From contig NZ_JANHNZ010000002.1 of NCBI RefSeq assembly GCF_024543085.1, positions 62,001 to 126,000 on the forward strand: a stretch of DNA of 64,000 nucleotides, written 5' to 3'. Numbering within the stretch: position 1 is the first letter of the stretch; each line of letters opens with the position of its first letter. Both the position numbers and the translations under genes were made by a program. The stretch comes from Granulicatella seriolae. Lineage in GTDB: Bacteria; Bacillota; Bacilli; Lactobacillales; Aerococcaceae. This document shows, piece after piece, positions 1-8,262 of the stretch. The notes beneath the pieces are model-generated. The model was not told where the DNA came from, ran no database searches, and saw only the letters and a program-made list of their open reading frames with translations.

Positions 1-489
1 CATGGCTGCGATTGGGCATGAGTCGCTAACAGCACTAACGGTGAAGCCTGCTGGCAATTCGGTCACCAAGTCTCCGTGGCTCATCCAAACGGTTTCAGTG
101 CTAGCTAGGCCTTTGAATAGTGGGTTAGCATCATCTTGAATGCGAATATCCGCTTTCCCATACTCACGGTGCTCTGCGCCTTCAACTTTTCCATTGAAGA
201 ATTGCGTCATCAATTGCATACCGTAACAGATACCGAAAACAGGAATGCCTAATTCAAAGATCTCTGGGTCAACATGGAAGGCATTGTCATCATAGACACT
301 GTTTGGCCCTCCTGAGAAGATAATCCCCTTCACATTTCCTTTTGCCATAATGTCTTTGGCACTAGTCTTGTGAGAAATCAATTCAGAATAAACACCGAAT
401 TCTCGGATTCTTCTAGTAATCAACTGGTTGTACTGGCTCCCAAAATCGAGCACGATAATTTTTTCTAAGTGTGTAATTTGGTCTGACAT
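1..489 (-). CDS. guaA: GMP synthase (glutamine-hydrolysing), N-terminal part, cut by window edge
   Basis: This is the first 163 codons of GMP synthase, which converts XMP to GMP with glutamine as nitrogen donor. The visible part is the class I glutamine amidotransferase domain: it begins [19 protein letters not shown], contains the SGGPNSVYD segment, and has the nucleophile elbow GICYGMQ with the catalytic cysteine. A strong AAGGAGG ribosome binding site lies just before the ATG at 489. The ATP-pyrophosphatase and dimerisation domains lie beyond the left edge. The gene is followed at its 5' side by coaA in the same direction. Confidence 0.97.
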   Translation of the reverse strand, partial: MSDQITHLEKIIVLDFGSQYNQLITRRIREFGVYSELISHKTSAKDIMAKGNVKGIIFSGGPNSVYDDNAFHVDPEIFELGIPVFGICYGMQLMTQFFNGKVEGAEHREYGKADIRIQDDANPLFKGLASTETVWMSHGDLVTELPAGFTVSAVSDSCPIAAM

Positions 490-612
490 GTTTTCCTCCT
501 TATGTTCTATTTCTTTGTACAAAGCAAGAGTTCTTACCTCTTGGCTTGCCAATGTATAGGCTATAGTTTACCATAGTTGCGCCTAAATTTCTCATTCTTA
601 CCTTACTTGGGG

Positions 613-1542
613 TCAATATTTTTTTAATTGTAGATAATCGATATGGTGTTTGCTGGCCTTGTGAATGATTAGGTCGGCTCTAGACCTGGTTGGTAGGATA
701 TATTCCTCTAAGTTTTTCAAGTTAATGGTGCGCCAAACTTCTTTGGCCATAGCGATGGCATCTTGTCGGGCACCTATAGCGTATTTGTAGTAATAATTGT
801 CCGGCTGACTTTTAGCACGGTCCATGAGCAGTTCAAACCGTTCTAGGAACCATTTTTCGATATTATCTGCTTCGGCATCTACATATAGCGACCAGTCAAA
901 GAAATCACTGACATAGATTTCCCGATTAGGTGGCAGCTGCAAGACGTTAATCCCCTCAACAATCAGGATGTCTGGTTGTTGGAAACTTTGGGTCTCATTA
1001 GGAATGATATTGTAGATTTCATGGGAATACATTGGTGCCGTTACTGCTTGGTCGCTGGTTTTAATGGCCAATAGGAATGCTACCAAGGATTCCATGTCAT
1101 AACTTTCAGGGAAGCCTTTGCGATTAAGAATGCCTCGTTCGATTAAGACTTCATTGGGAAACAGAAAGCCATCCGTTGTGGTTAAATCGATCGTCTTTTC
1201 CGGATACACCTGCTGCAACATGGTTTGGAGCAGTCTTGCTGTAGTGCTCTTTCCCACCGCCACACTACCGGAAACGCCAATGATGAATGGGATTGTCCGA
1301 TGGGTTTGTTTAAGGAAGGACTGTTCTTTCTTGTGCAAGTCGATGTGGTTCTTCCAATAAATATCAAAAATGTGCAAGATTGGTAAATAAATGTCCTCCA
1401 CATCCTGTAAGGAGATGCGGTCATTTAAAGAGGTTAGGTGTTGTAGTTCTTCAAGAGTCAAACGAATGTCATGGTTGGTTTTATTTTGTTTCCATTCGTC
1501 GCGGAGTATTTGGTAGTAGTATGCTTTTTCGTCCACAGTCAC
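613..1542 (-). CDS. coaA: Type I pantothenate kinase
   Basis: This 309-residue cytosolic enzyme phosphorylates pantothenate, the first step of coenzyme A synthesis. The P-loop GVSGSVAVGKST is at residues 89-100 and is typical of the bacterial CoaA (PanK-I) family in sequence and position, and the length (E. coli 316) fits. Downstream motifs TTDGFLFPN and the SYDMESLVAFL segment are also family-typical. The start is a GTG at 1542; a second GTG two codons later sits at a better distance from the AGAAGGG ribosome binding site and is possible. It is read toward guaA and is divergent from the mevalonate operon. Confidence 0.96.
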   Translation of the reverse strand: MTVDEKAYYYQILRDEWKQNKTNHDIRLTLEELQHLTSLNDRISLQDVEDIYLPILHIFDIYWKNHIDLHKKEQSFLKQTHRTIPFIIGVSGSVAVGKSTTARLLQTMLQQVYPEKTIDLTTTDGFLFPNEVLIERGILNRKGFPESYDMESLVAFLLAIKTSDQAVTAPMYSHEIYNIIPNETQSFQQPDILIVEGINVLQLPPNREIYVSDFFDWSLYVDAEADNIEKWFLERFELLMDRAKSQPDNYYYKYAIGARQDAIAMAKEVWRTINLKNLEEYILPTRSRADLIIHKASKHHIDYLQLKKY

Positions 1543-1565
1543 AGTCCCTTCTCATTTCTGGCATT

Positions 1566-1571
1566 ATTGTA
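1566..1571 (-). promoter_or_regulatory. Candidate extended -10 promoter of coaA
   Basis: On the minus strand the sequence reads TGATACAAT, an extended -10 element, about 25 bases before the coaA start. No good -35 hexamer is seen at the usual distance, which is common for extended -10 promoters. Inferred from sequence only. Confidence 0.4.
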
Positions 1572-1625
1572 TCACAGAAAAGCCTTAGTTTGATAAAGTT
1601 TATCTTAAATAGAGGCATGAAAAGT

Positions 1626-1654
1626 TTACAAGTTCGCTAGAATTCAGTAGAATG
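1626..1654 (+). promoter_or_regulatory. Promoter of the mevalonate operon
   Basis: TTTACA (1626-1631) and TAGAAT (1649-1654) are separated by 17 bases, close to the sigma-A consensus. The -10 lies about 64 bases before the mvk start, and the region is the divergent intergenic space shared with coaA. Confidence 0.65.
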
Positions 1655-1717
1655 TTCAATGAACTAGGGAATTACGCCCTAATAAGTCAAAAAATCTGAC
1701 ACGAAAGGAAGGTTCTT

Positions 1718-2803
1718 ATGAAGAGTAGTCAAGCTAAAACCAAATGCCCTAGCTCCGTTGGGCAAGCCAGTGGCAAACTTATCTTGATGGGTGAACACTC
1801 GGTGGTCTACGGTCAGCCTGCTATCGCACTTCCCTTTGCTGGAGTTGGCGTCACAGCCACGGTCAGTCCTTCCAACCATCCACTTAGTGTCGCTTGTGAC
1901 TTTTACCGTGGTGTTGCCTATGCCATGCCTGAGGTTCTTCGTAGTCTTAAGCATGCTATCCATCTTTCCTTACAAACTATTGAAGAGCTGGGGTTAAACA
2001 CATCGTTTGTCCATCAGCGTACAAGGCAAGTGTTTATCAATAATGAACTCACCTTGGCGGATGCTAGCTTTAGTAAAAGCCCTCATTTGCATATCGAGAT
2101 TGACTCTACTATTCCTGCTGAGCGTGGCATGGGATCAAGTGCAGCGGTTGCTGTGGCGGTCACTAGAGGTCTCTTTAACTACTTTGGGCAGGAATTGTCT
2201 GAGCAAAACTTGTGGCGCATTGTCCAAGAAGCTGAAACGATTGCTCACGGGAATCCTTCCGGTATCGATACGGCTACGACCAGCGGCACAAGGCCCATCT
2301 ACTATATAAAAGATCAGGTCATGGATACCATGGAAATGAATATGGATGCAGTTCTAGTAGTGGCTGACTCAGGAAAAACTGGGCACACTTTAGAAGCGGT
2401 TCAGGCTGTAAAAACACTTTTAGACCAAGAAAAACTTAAAGGAAAATCTCTCCTCATAGAAGAAAGTATTCACGACTTAGGTCGCTTAACCAATCAAGCT
2501 AAGGAAGCCTTAGAAAATAACCTGCCTAATCGTTTAGGGGACTTGATGAATCAAGCTCACGAGCGATTGCAGAATTTAACCATTTCCAACAATCAGCTGG
2601 ATAGTCTAGTAGCTAGAGCTCGTCAGGCTGGTGCTTTGGGAGCTAAGTTAACAGGTGGTGGTCGTGGTGGTTGTATGATTGCTTTGGCGGCCAACATGGA
2701 CCAAGCGACGACTATTGCTCAGGAACTTTCTTTGGCGGGAGCTCGTCAAACTTGGCATCATCCATTTACCTTACATCCACTAAAGGAGGTTGACCATGAC
2801 TGA
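1718..2803 (+). CDS. mvk: Mevalonate kinase
   Basis: This GHMP-family kinase phosphorylates mevalonate, the first of three ATP-using steps to isopentenyl diphosphate. Diagnostic segments are GKLILMGEHSVVYGQPAI near residue 19, the GHMP ATP loop PAERGMGSSAAV at 133-144, and the C-terminal LTGGGRGGC motif. At 361 residues it is longer than many bacterial homologues (about 290-320). The extra length seems to lie in residues 60-125, before the ATP loop. The AAAGGAAGG ribosome binding site supports the ATG at 1718. The stop overlaps the start of mvaD by 8 bases, so the two are probably translationally coupled. Confidence 0.95.
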   Translation: MKSSQAKTKCPSSVGQASGKLILMGEHSVVYGQPAIALPFAGVGVTATVSPSNHPLSVACDFYRGVAYAMPEVLRSLKHAIHLSLQTIEELGLNTSFVHQRTRQVFINNELTLADASFSKSPHLHIEIDSTIPAERGMGSSAAVAVAVTRGLFNYFGQELSEQNLWRIVQEAETIAHGNPSGIDTATTSGTRPIYYIKDQVMDTMEMNMDAVLVVADSGKTGHTLEAVQAVKTLLDQEKLKGKSLLIEESIHDLGRLTNQAKEALENNLPNRLGDLMNQAHERLQNLTISNNQLDSLVARARQAGALGAKLTGGGRGGCMIALAANMDQATTIAQELSLAGARQTWHHPFTLHPLKEVDHD

Positions 2804-3827
2804 TACACAGCAGGCAAGTCAGGTTGGAATTGCTCGTGCGCATACCAATATTGCCTTGATTAAATACTGGGGCAAGCGTGATAAGGACTTATTCTTACCA
2901 ATGAATAGCAGCCTTTCTTTGACCTTGGAGGCTTTTTATACCGACACTAAGGTCACCTTTGATCCGAACTTTACAGAAGATTCCTTTTACCTGAATTTGG
3001 AAAAACAATCTTGTGAGGAAACGCAAAAAATTTCTCGCTTTCTAGACTTGTTCCGTCAGAGAATGGCTGTGCCACTTTTTGCACGAGTAGAAAGTTTAAA
3101 CTTTGTGCCAACTGCTGCTGGTTTAGCTAGTTCTGCTTCTGCTTTTGCGGCTTTGGCTGGTGCTATCAATCAGGCTAGTGGGTTAGACTTAGATTTGCCC
3201 GAATTATCCACTTTTGCGCGCCGTGGCAGTGGTAGCTCGACTAGAAGTATCTATGGTGGCTTTGTAGAATGGGATATGGGGACTTCTTCTGAGGATTCTA
3301 TGGCAATCCCTGTTGATGATGCTGGCTGGGATATTGGCATGTTGATTATTGTTGTCAATGCTGAAAAGAAAACCTTGTCCAGTCGTCAAGGTATGGAATC
3401 AACCGTTGCAACCTCCCCCTTCTATCCAGCATGGGTAACTAGTGCCAAGGAGGATTTAGACAATATCAAACAGGCCATTGCTGACAAAGACTTTCAAACT
3501 GTAGGTCAGATTACCGAGTCCAATGGTATGAAAATGCACGCCACTATGTTAGGGGCTCTCCCACCGATTTCCTATTGGGAAGCTGATAGTGTCAGAGCAC
3601 AGCAAGCCGTCCGTCAATTGCGTGACAAGGGCTTTCAAGCTTATATGACTATGGATGCTGGACCAAATGTAAAGGTTTTGTGCCGTGCTAGTGATCTAGA
3701 GGCGATTAAAGAAGAATTGTCCAAAGAATTTCCAAAAGACAAGTTGGTAACCTCTCTGCCAGGTAATGGCTTAGAACTATTAACTGAACAACAATGGGAC
3801 GAATCACTTGCTAACTTTAGAAAATAA
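2796..3827 (+). CDS. mvaD: Diphosphomevalonate decarboxylase
   Basis: This enzyme makes isopentenyl diphosphate from 5-diphosphomevalonate by ATP-dependent decarboxylation. The N-terminal ALIKYWGKRDKDLFLPMNSS, the ATP loop TAAGLASSASAFAALA and the late MTMDAGPNVK segment carrying the catalytic Asp are all conserved. I place the start at the ATG 2796, not the upstream TTG at 2790, because AAAGGAGGT ends at 2790 at ideal spacing. The product is 343 residues, the usual size. It is the second gene of the mevalonate operon. Confidence 0.96.
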   Translation: MTDTQQASQVGIARAHTNIALIKYWGKRDKDLFLPMNSSLSLTLEAFYTDTKVTFDPNFTEDSFYLNLEKQSCEETQKISRFLDLFRQRMAVPLFARVESLNFVPTAAGLASSASAFAALAGAINQASGLDLDLPELSTFARRGSGSSTRSIYGGFVEWDMGTSSEDSMAIPVDDAGWDIGMLIIVVNAEKKTLSSRQGMESTVATSPFYPAWVTSAKEDLDNIKQAIADKDFQTVGQITESNGMKMHATMLGALPPISYWEADSVRAQQAVRQLRDKGFQAYMTMDAGPNVKVLCRASDLEAIKEELSKEFPKDKLVTSLPGNGLELLTEQQWDESLANFRK

Positions 3828-3859
3828 GATCAGATAGAAAAGAAAAAAGGATGACGAAT

Positions 3860-4996
3860 ATGAAATCAAGTGCATCAGCACCTGGGAAACTATATATTGC
3901 TGGGGAATATGCGGTAGTCGAGTCTGGCTACCCGGCTATTGTTTTGGCCATTGACCAAACCATTACAGTCAATTTGAAAATGAATCAATATGGCGGTACC
4001 ATTCATTCTACTCAGAATTCAGGGCTTACTGTCCCTTGGCAACGCAAGAATAATCGTTTGGTGGTAGATAAGCGTAAGAATCCTTATGCCTATATCACTG
4101 AAGCTATTCGTATTACCGAAAACTATTTAATTGAATTGGGGATTTCTGAGCTTCATTACTATGACTTGACCGTTTCGACTTGTTTAGATGACTCCGATTC
4201 TGGGGTTAAGTATGGTTTGGGCTCTAGTGCCGCCGTAACTATAGCGACTATCAAGGCACTTCTAGCCTTTTACCAAGTCGATATCACGCCAATGCTTCTC
4301 TACAAATTAGCCTCTTTGGTTCATTTGGAAGTCAAAAGTAATGGCTCTTTTGGTGATATTGCAGCTTCTGCCTTTGGGGGCTGGATTGCCTACACTTGTT
4401 TTGACCGTGACTGGGTAAGACAAGCCCTTGACGAAATGGACCTCTTGGACTTGCTAGAAACCCCTTGGCCACTCTTAAGAATTGAACGCTTGGAACTTCC
4501 TGCTGGCTTAGAGTTGATGGTTGGCTGGACTCGTTTTGCTGCCTCCACGACTGATTTGGTGGACCAATTGAACGGGCGCCTATCAGATGAAGAAAAAACT
4601 AAGGCGCATCAAGGCTTCCTAGCCGACAGTAAAACCTGTCTAGAGAAAATGATTCTTGCATTTGAACAAGGAAATGTCTCTGAGATTCAGGCTGGCATCC
4701 AAGAAAATCGCCGTCTACTTTTACAATTTTCACAAGATATGGACATTGAAATTGAAACAGCTACTTTGAAAAATTTGTGTGACATTGCTGTAAAACATGG
4801 AGCCGTTGCCAAATCATCAGGAGCTGGTGGTGGCGATTGTGGTATCTGTTTTATTCAGTCTGATCAAGAAGAAGCTCGTCAGGCTATCATTAACGAGTGG
4901 GAAGCTGCTGGTATTCAGTTATTGCCATTCTCAGTGGCAGCACCATTTTCCGGACTTGTTTTTAATAAAAACCTTGAGGAGGTTGCCAATGACTAA
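3860..4996 (+). CDS. mvaK2: Phosphomevalonate kinase
   Basis: This GHMP-family kinase converts phosphomevalonate to diphosphomevalonate. It shows APGKLYIAGEYAVVESGYPA at the N-terminus, the ATP loop KYGLGSSAAVTIA around residue 123, and the C-terminal SGAGGGDCG motif. The ATG at 3860 is preferred to the ATG at 3851, because the AAAAAAGG ribosome binding site touches the upstream ATG but is well spaced from the second. The product is 378 residues. Its stop overlaps the fni start by 8 bases, the same arrangement as at mvk/mvaD. Confidence 0.95.
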   Translation: MKSSASAPGKLYIAGEYAVVESGYPAIVLAIDQTITVNLKMNQYGGTIHSTQNSGLTVPWQRKNNRLVVDKRKNPYAYITEAIRITENYLIELGISELHYYDLTVSTCLDDSDSGVKYGLGSSAAVTIATIKALLAFYQVDITPMLLYKLASLVHLEVKSNGSFGDIAASAFGGWIAYTCFDRDWVRQALDEMDLLDLLETPWPLLRIERLELPAGLELMVGWTRFAASTTDLVDQLNGRLSDEEKTKAHQGFLADSKTCLEKMILAFEQGNVSEIQAGIQENRRLLLQFSQDMDIEIETATLKNLCDIAVKHGAVAKSSGAGGGDCGICFIQSDQEEARQAIINEWEAAGIQLLPFSVAAPFSGLVFNKNLEEVAND

Positions 4997-6080
4997 TCCA
5001 CAAGATACTCCTGAGAGACAGGCTAATCGTAAGGATGACCATGTGGCTTTGGCTACGCATCTTTATAGTCCTGCTTCTGCTAGTGATTTTGAGCAGACTC
5101 GTTTTGTTCATCATTCCCTTTCCTCTGTCGATTGGGATGATATTTCTATTGCAACGTCATTTGGCGGCATGGATTTTTCCAGTCCTTTCTTTATTAGTGC
5201 TATGACTGGCGGAAGTCAGGCGACCTACAAGATTAATCAGGATCTTGCCATCGTGGCTCGCGAAACTGGCTTGGCTATCGCTTCGGGGAGTCTGAGCATT
5301 GCGCTCAAGGATGCTTCTACTACGGATAGTTTTACTATTATGAGGAAGGAAAATCCTAGTGGTAAGATTTTTGCCAATCTGGGGGCTCACCATAGCTTAG
5401 AAAATGCCAAACGTGCTGTCGATATGATACAAGCTGATGCCTTACAAATTCACCTCAATCGACCGCAAGAAATGATTATGCCAGAGGGAGACCGTGATTT
5501 TTCGAGCTGGCAAGAAAATATTGAACGCATTGTAAGTGGCTTGGATGTGCCTGTTTTTGTCAAAGAGGTTGGTTTTGGCATGAGCCGTGAAACCGTGAAG
5601 GAGCTGGCTAGCCTTGGTGTTAGCGTGGTTGATGTCGCTGGAAATGGCGGAACCAACTTTGCGGCCATTGAAAATTCTAGACGGAGCCAGATTTCTTATG
5701 ACTATCTAGAAAATTGGGGCCAATCTACCATGGTTTCCCTCTTGGAAGCCATGTCTATCAATGAGTGTGACCGTCCAACTATTATAGCTTCAGGTGGGAT
5801 TAAAACCCCTATGGATATGGTAAAGAGTCTGGCTATGGGTGCTCAGGGGGTTGGTGTTTCTGGGCAATTCTTGCATCTGATTCAGTCCAAAGGCGTTGAG
5901 GAAACCATTGCTCAAGTAAAGAGTTGGCAAGAACAGCTCAAGACTATCCTGTCACTTTTAGGGGTCTCTACCATTTCTGACCTTAGAAAAACCGATATGA
6001 TTCTCTCTCAAAACCTTCAAGACTGGGCTAGGGCTCGTCAGATTCCCTGGAAGTATTACGCCAATCGTTCTGGCTCCTAA
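4989..6080 (+). CDS. fni: Type 2 isopentenyl-diphosphate isomerase (FMN)
   Basis: This FMN- and NADPH-dependent enzyme interconverts isopentenyl and dimethylallyl diphosphate, and completes the operon. Family motifs are ISAMTGGS, the HLNRPQEMIMPEGDRDF segment with the conserved Gln and Glu used in catalysis, VKEVGFGMS, and DVAGNGGTNFAAIE followed by ASGGI. I use the ATG at 4989 behind GAGGAGG; a long upstream extension of the same frame overlaps mvaK2 and is not needed. The product is 363 residues, slightly longer than usual. Confidence 0.95.
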   Translation: MTNPQDTPERQANRKDDHVALATHLYSPASASDFEQTRFVHHSLSSVDWDDISIATSFGGMDFSSPFFISAMTGGSQATYKINQDLAIVARETGLAIASGSLSIALKDASTTDSFTIMRKENPSGKIFANLGAHHSLENAKRAVDMIQADALQIHLNRPQEMIMPEGDRDFSSWQENIERIVSGLDVPVFVKEVGFGMSRETVKELASLGVSVVDVAGNGGTNFAAIENSRRSQISYDYLENWGQSTMVSLLEAMSINECDRPTIIASGGIKTPMDMVKSLAMGAQGVGVSGQFLHLIQSKGVEETIAQVKSWQEQLKTILSLLGVSTISDLRKTDMILSQNLQDWARARQIPWKYYANRSGS

Positions 6081-6093
6081 TCCTTTACAAAAT

Positions 6094-6164
6094 AAAAACT
6101 CCTTCTCATTTGACCTTATTCTTTGCTATAATAGCAAGTAAGTCATCTGATAAGGAGTTTTTTT
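6094..6164 (+). promoter_or_regulatory. Inverted repeat linking fni 3' end to the yeiH ribosome binding site
   Basis: AAAAACTCCTT (6094-6104) is an exact inverted copy of AAGGAGTTTTT (6154-6164). The right arm contains the ribosome binding site of the next gene and ends in a T run; the yeiH promoter lies in the loop. RNA reading through from fni could pair the arms and hide the ribosome binding site, or terminate weakly, while RNA from the internal promoter carries only the right arm. The function is inferred. Confidence 0.45.
6126..6134 (+). promoter_or_regulatory. Extended -10 promoter of the yeiH operon
   Basis: TGCTATAAT is a perfect extended -10 element (TGn plus TATAAT). A TTGACC hexamer at 6110-6115 is only 13 bases away, too close to act as a normal -35. 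Transcription would start near 6141, about 24 bases before the GTG start. Confidence 0.6.
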
Positions 6165-7163
6165 GTGGCACAATTTCTAAGATTTTTTCATATAAATGGG
6201 CTAGGCTTATTGGCGACTGCTCTAATTGCTTTTGCTGCCATTCAACTAGGGACGGCCTTTCCAATAATAGGTAGTTCAGTTTTCGCCATCGTCATTGGTA
6301 TGATCGTTCGAAATACAGTGGGCTTACCTGAAAGTTTTTCTCCTGGCATGCGTTTTTCTGCTAAAAAAGCACTGCAATACTCGATTGTTTTTCTAGGCTT
6401 TACCCTTTCTTTTCAACAGGTTTCTGCTACCGGTCTTGACTCCCTTTCCATTACCTTGGTGACCATTACTTTGGCTTTTTTGACAGCCTATGTGGTCGGC
6501 CGTTTGCTAGGTTTATCTAGTCATTTGCGAACCTTGATTGGTTTCGGGACAGCTATTTGTGGTGGGTCTGCGATTGCTGCGGCCTCTCCCATTATTGAAG
6601 CAGACGATGACGAGATCGCCTTGTCTATTTCGACTATCTTTCTCTTTAATATTATCGCTGTTTTTCTTTTCCCTTTTCTGGGCCATGCTATGGGCATGTC
6701 TGATTTCGACTTTGGCTTGTGGGCTGGAACTGCCATTAACGACACCTCTTCTGTAGTAGCAGCGGGTTATACTTACAGCCCAGCTGCTGGAGATATTGCT
6801 ACGATTGTCAAGCTTTCCCGTGCTTTAATGATTGTTCCGGCTTGTTTCATTATGATGCTCTACCGTTTTTATAGCAGTCGTAAATCAGCCAAAAAGGTTG
6901 CCTTTTGGTCTATTATCCCTTGGTTTATCATTTATTTCATGTTGGCATCTTTGGTTTCTAGTCTAGGCTTAGTTCCGACTAATCTATTGCCACTTGCCAA
7001 ATCAGCTTCCCAATGGTTGATGGCTATGGCACTGGCCGGTATCGGTTATCAAGTGTCTTTCAAACAATTTTTGAGTGCTGGCCTGAAGCCCATTGCTACA
7101 GGTGCCATTACTTGGGCAGTGGTTGCCATTTCTAGTCTAATCTTACAAGGACTACTTTTTTAA
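6165..7163 (+). CDS. YeiH/UPF0324 family membrane transporter (putative sulfate exporter family)
   Basis: This 332-residue polytopic membrane protein has about ten hydrophobic segments. It contains family-typical segments such as FGTAICGGSAIAAASPIIEA and GLWAGTAINDTSSVVAAGY, which place it in the YeiH/UPF0324 group. Members are annotated as putative sulfate exporters, but the substrate is not established. The start is a GTG at 6165 with AAGGAG five bases upstream. A small membrane protein follows 12 bases after its stop, so the two are likely co-expressed. Confidence 0.88.
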   Translation: MAQFLRFFHINGLGLLATALIAFAAIQLGTAFPIIGSSVFAIVIGMIVRNTVGLPESFSPGMRFSAKKALQYSIVFLGFTLSFQQVSATGLDSLSITLVTITLAFLTAYVVGRLLGLSSHLRTLIGFGTAICGGSAIAAASPIIEADDDEIALSISTIFLFNIIAVFLFPFLGHAMGMSDFDFGLWAGTAINDTSSVVAAGYTYSPAAGDIATIVKLSRALMIVPACFIMMLYRFYSSRKSAKKVAFWSIIPWFIIYFMLASLVSSLGLVPTNLLPLAKSASQWLMAMALAGIGYQVSFKQFLSAGLKPIATGAITWAVVAISSLILQGLLF

Positions 7164-7175
7164 AGGAGGAATATC

Positions 7176-7373
7176 ATGTTACGTCGCTTATTTTCATTAT
7201 TTTTCTGGGCCAGTCTTATCTATTATATTCTCTTTAGTCAGCTGGCCTTCCTGCAAAACTGGGTCAATACGTCTCAAGTTGGGGTGGTTTTTCACACACT
7301 GGTCGGTGTTCTATTTGTTATCGGACTCCTGTCCTACATCCTACGTATTATTCATTACCTTTTTGTTAAATGA
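7176..7373 (+). CDS. Small two-helix membrane protein, function unknown
   Basis: This 65-residue protein has two predicted hydrophobic helices (about residues 5-24 and 36-60) and ends HYLFVK. AAAGGAGG lies just before the ATG at 7176. It follows the YeiH-type transporter by 12 bases, so it may be a partner of that protein; that link is inferred from position only. I do not recognise the family. Confidence 0.7.
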   Translation: MLRRLFSLFFWASLIYYILFSQLAFLQNWVNTSQVGVVFHTLVGVLFVIGLLSYILRIIHYLFVK

Positions 7374-7442
7374 TGAAAATACTGCTGTGACTATGTCTGA
7401 GACTGGGCAAGAAGTCCGTAAAGAATATATGTTAAAGCACAT

Positions 7443-7482
7443 AAGAGTTTGCGAGAAAAGTCTCGTAAACTCTTTTGTCTTG
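7443..7482 (+). terminator. Terminator of the yeiH operon; minimal type B-like arms
   Basis: AAGAGTTTGCGAGA (7443-7456) pairs with TCTCGTAAACTCTT (7461-7474) with one mismatch and a four-base loop, followed by TTGTCTTG. The arms resemble the outer arms of the type B elements at 26378 and 58626. A GACTGGGCAAGAAGTCC module like theirs precedes it near 7400. This copy lacks the core. Confidence 0.55.
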
Positions 7483-7542
7483 TAATAAAATTGAGCTTTA
7501 CCTAGTCTATTTCTGCCGCTATAAAAGTGAGCTTTTTAGGCA

Positions 7543-7637
7543 ATTATGAGAAAAAGAGCTGAAAACTAGTTATTTACTGGGAATAGAAATGCTCTACTCC
7601 CAGTAAATGTGCTAATATGAATTCTTTTTCTCATAAT
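7543..7637. repeat. Type A nested palindrome, unit 1
   Basis: The outer stem is ATTATGAGAAAAAGA with its exact inverse at the right end. The inner stem is ATTTACTGGGA / TCCCAGTAAAT, extended by TAGA/TCTA after a mismatch, around a five-base loop. About 15 bases of unpaired sequence separate the two stems on each side. It is very similar to unit 3. Confidence 0.85.
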
Positions 7638-7684
7638 CGATACTATAATCCAGCTTTACTAGTAATAAAATCAATTTCTATTAT

Positions 7685-7783
7685 GTATTATGAGAAAAGT
7701 AAGATGAATTCGTTGATTTACTGGGAGTAGACCTAATCTAGTCCCAGTAAATATCAATAAATAGATTGATTTTCTCATAATAC
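7685..7783. repeat. Type A nested palindrome, unit 2
   Basis: The outer stem GTATTATGAGAAAA is perfectly inverted at the right end (ending 7783). The inner stem ATTTACTGGGA / TCCCAGTAAAT is as in units 1 and 3. The internal-loop sequences differ from units 1 and 3. Confidence 0.85.
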
Positions 7784-7830
7784 GTTTCCTTTTGGAGGGG
7801 GTTGGTCTTTAAAAGGCCTAATAAAGGAAC

Positions 7831-7927
7831 GATTATGAGAAAAAGAGCCGAAAACTAGTCATTTACTGGGAATAGAGATGCCCTACTCCCAGTAAATGAT
7901 CTAATATGGATTCTTTTTCTCATAATC
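7831..7927. repeat. Type A nested palindrome, unit 3
   Basis: The outer stem is GATTATGAGAAAAAGA with its inverse. The inner stem is ATTTACTGGGA / TCCCAGTAAAT. It is nearly identical to unit 1. The spacer from unit 2 is itself partly palindromic (CGTTTCCTTT ... AAAGGAACG). Confidence 0.85.
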
Positions 7928-7974
7928 CATCAGAAATATAACAGAGATTTAAAGTAGGGCTCATAAAGTAATGG

Positions 7975-8069
7975 ATTATGAGAAAACTGACTAAATTATG
8001 CCCTCTAACGAGGAATAAAAGTGGTTTATTCCTCGTTAGAAGGACAGAAATAATACATTTTCTCATAAT
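7975..8069. repeat. Type A nested palindrome, unit 4 (second inner-stem class)
   Basis: The outer stem ATTATGAGAAAA is kept, but the inner stem is different: TCTAACGAGGAATAAA pairs perfectly with TTTATTCCTCGTTAGA over 16 bases, with loop AGTGG. Confidence 0.85.
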
Positions 8070-8118
8070 TGGCTTGCTAACGGGTTATATTTTGCCTAAA
8101 AATAGCCAAATACCTCTG

Positions 8119-8213
8119 ATTTATGAGAAAACCGTCTAATAATTGACCTCTAGCGAGGAATAAAAGTGGTTTATTCCTCGTTAGAAGGCCAAAAAAGTAC
8201 ATTTTCTCATAAT
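8119..8213. repeat. Type A nested palindrome, unit 5
   Basis: A near copy of unit 4, with left outer arm ATTTATGAGAAAA and an inner stem with one G-T wobble (CTAGCG versus CGTTAG). The preceding spacer, from GGCTTGCTAA at 8071, is repeated before unit 6, giving a 144-base tandem period. Confidence 0.85.
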
Positions 8214-8262
8214 TGGCTTGCTAATAGGTTATATTTTACCTAAAAATAGCCAAATACCTCTG

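Noticed and set aside
4797-4988. N-terminal extension of the isopentenyl-diphosphate isomerase
   Set aside because: The extension lies inside mvaK2 and the family starts near the ATG at 4989, which has a strong ribosome binding site.
6110-6134. Classical -35/-10 promoter TTGACC/TATAAT before yeiH
   Set aside because: The spacer is only 13 bases. The TGC before TATAAT makes an extended -10 promoter the better reading.
7279-7485. A 68-codon frame overlapping the small membrane protein gene
   Set aside because: It has no ribosome binding site, overlaps a better-supported gene in another frame, and runs into the terminator hairpin.
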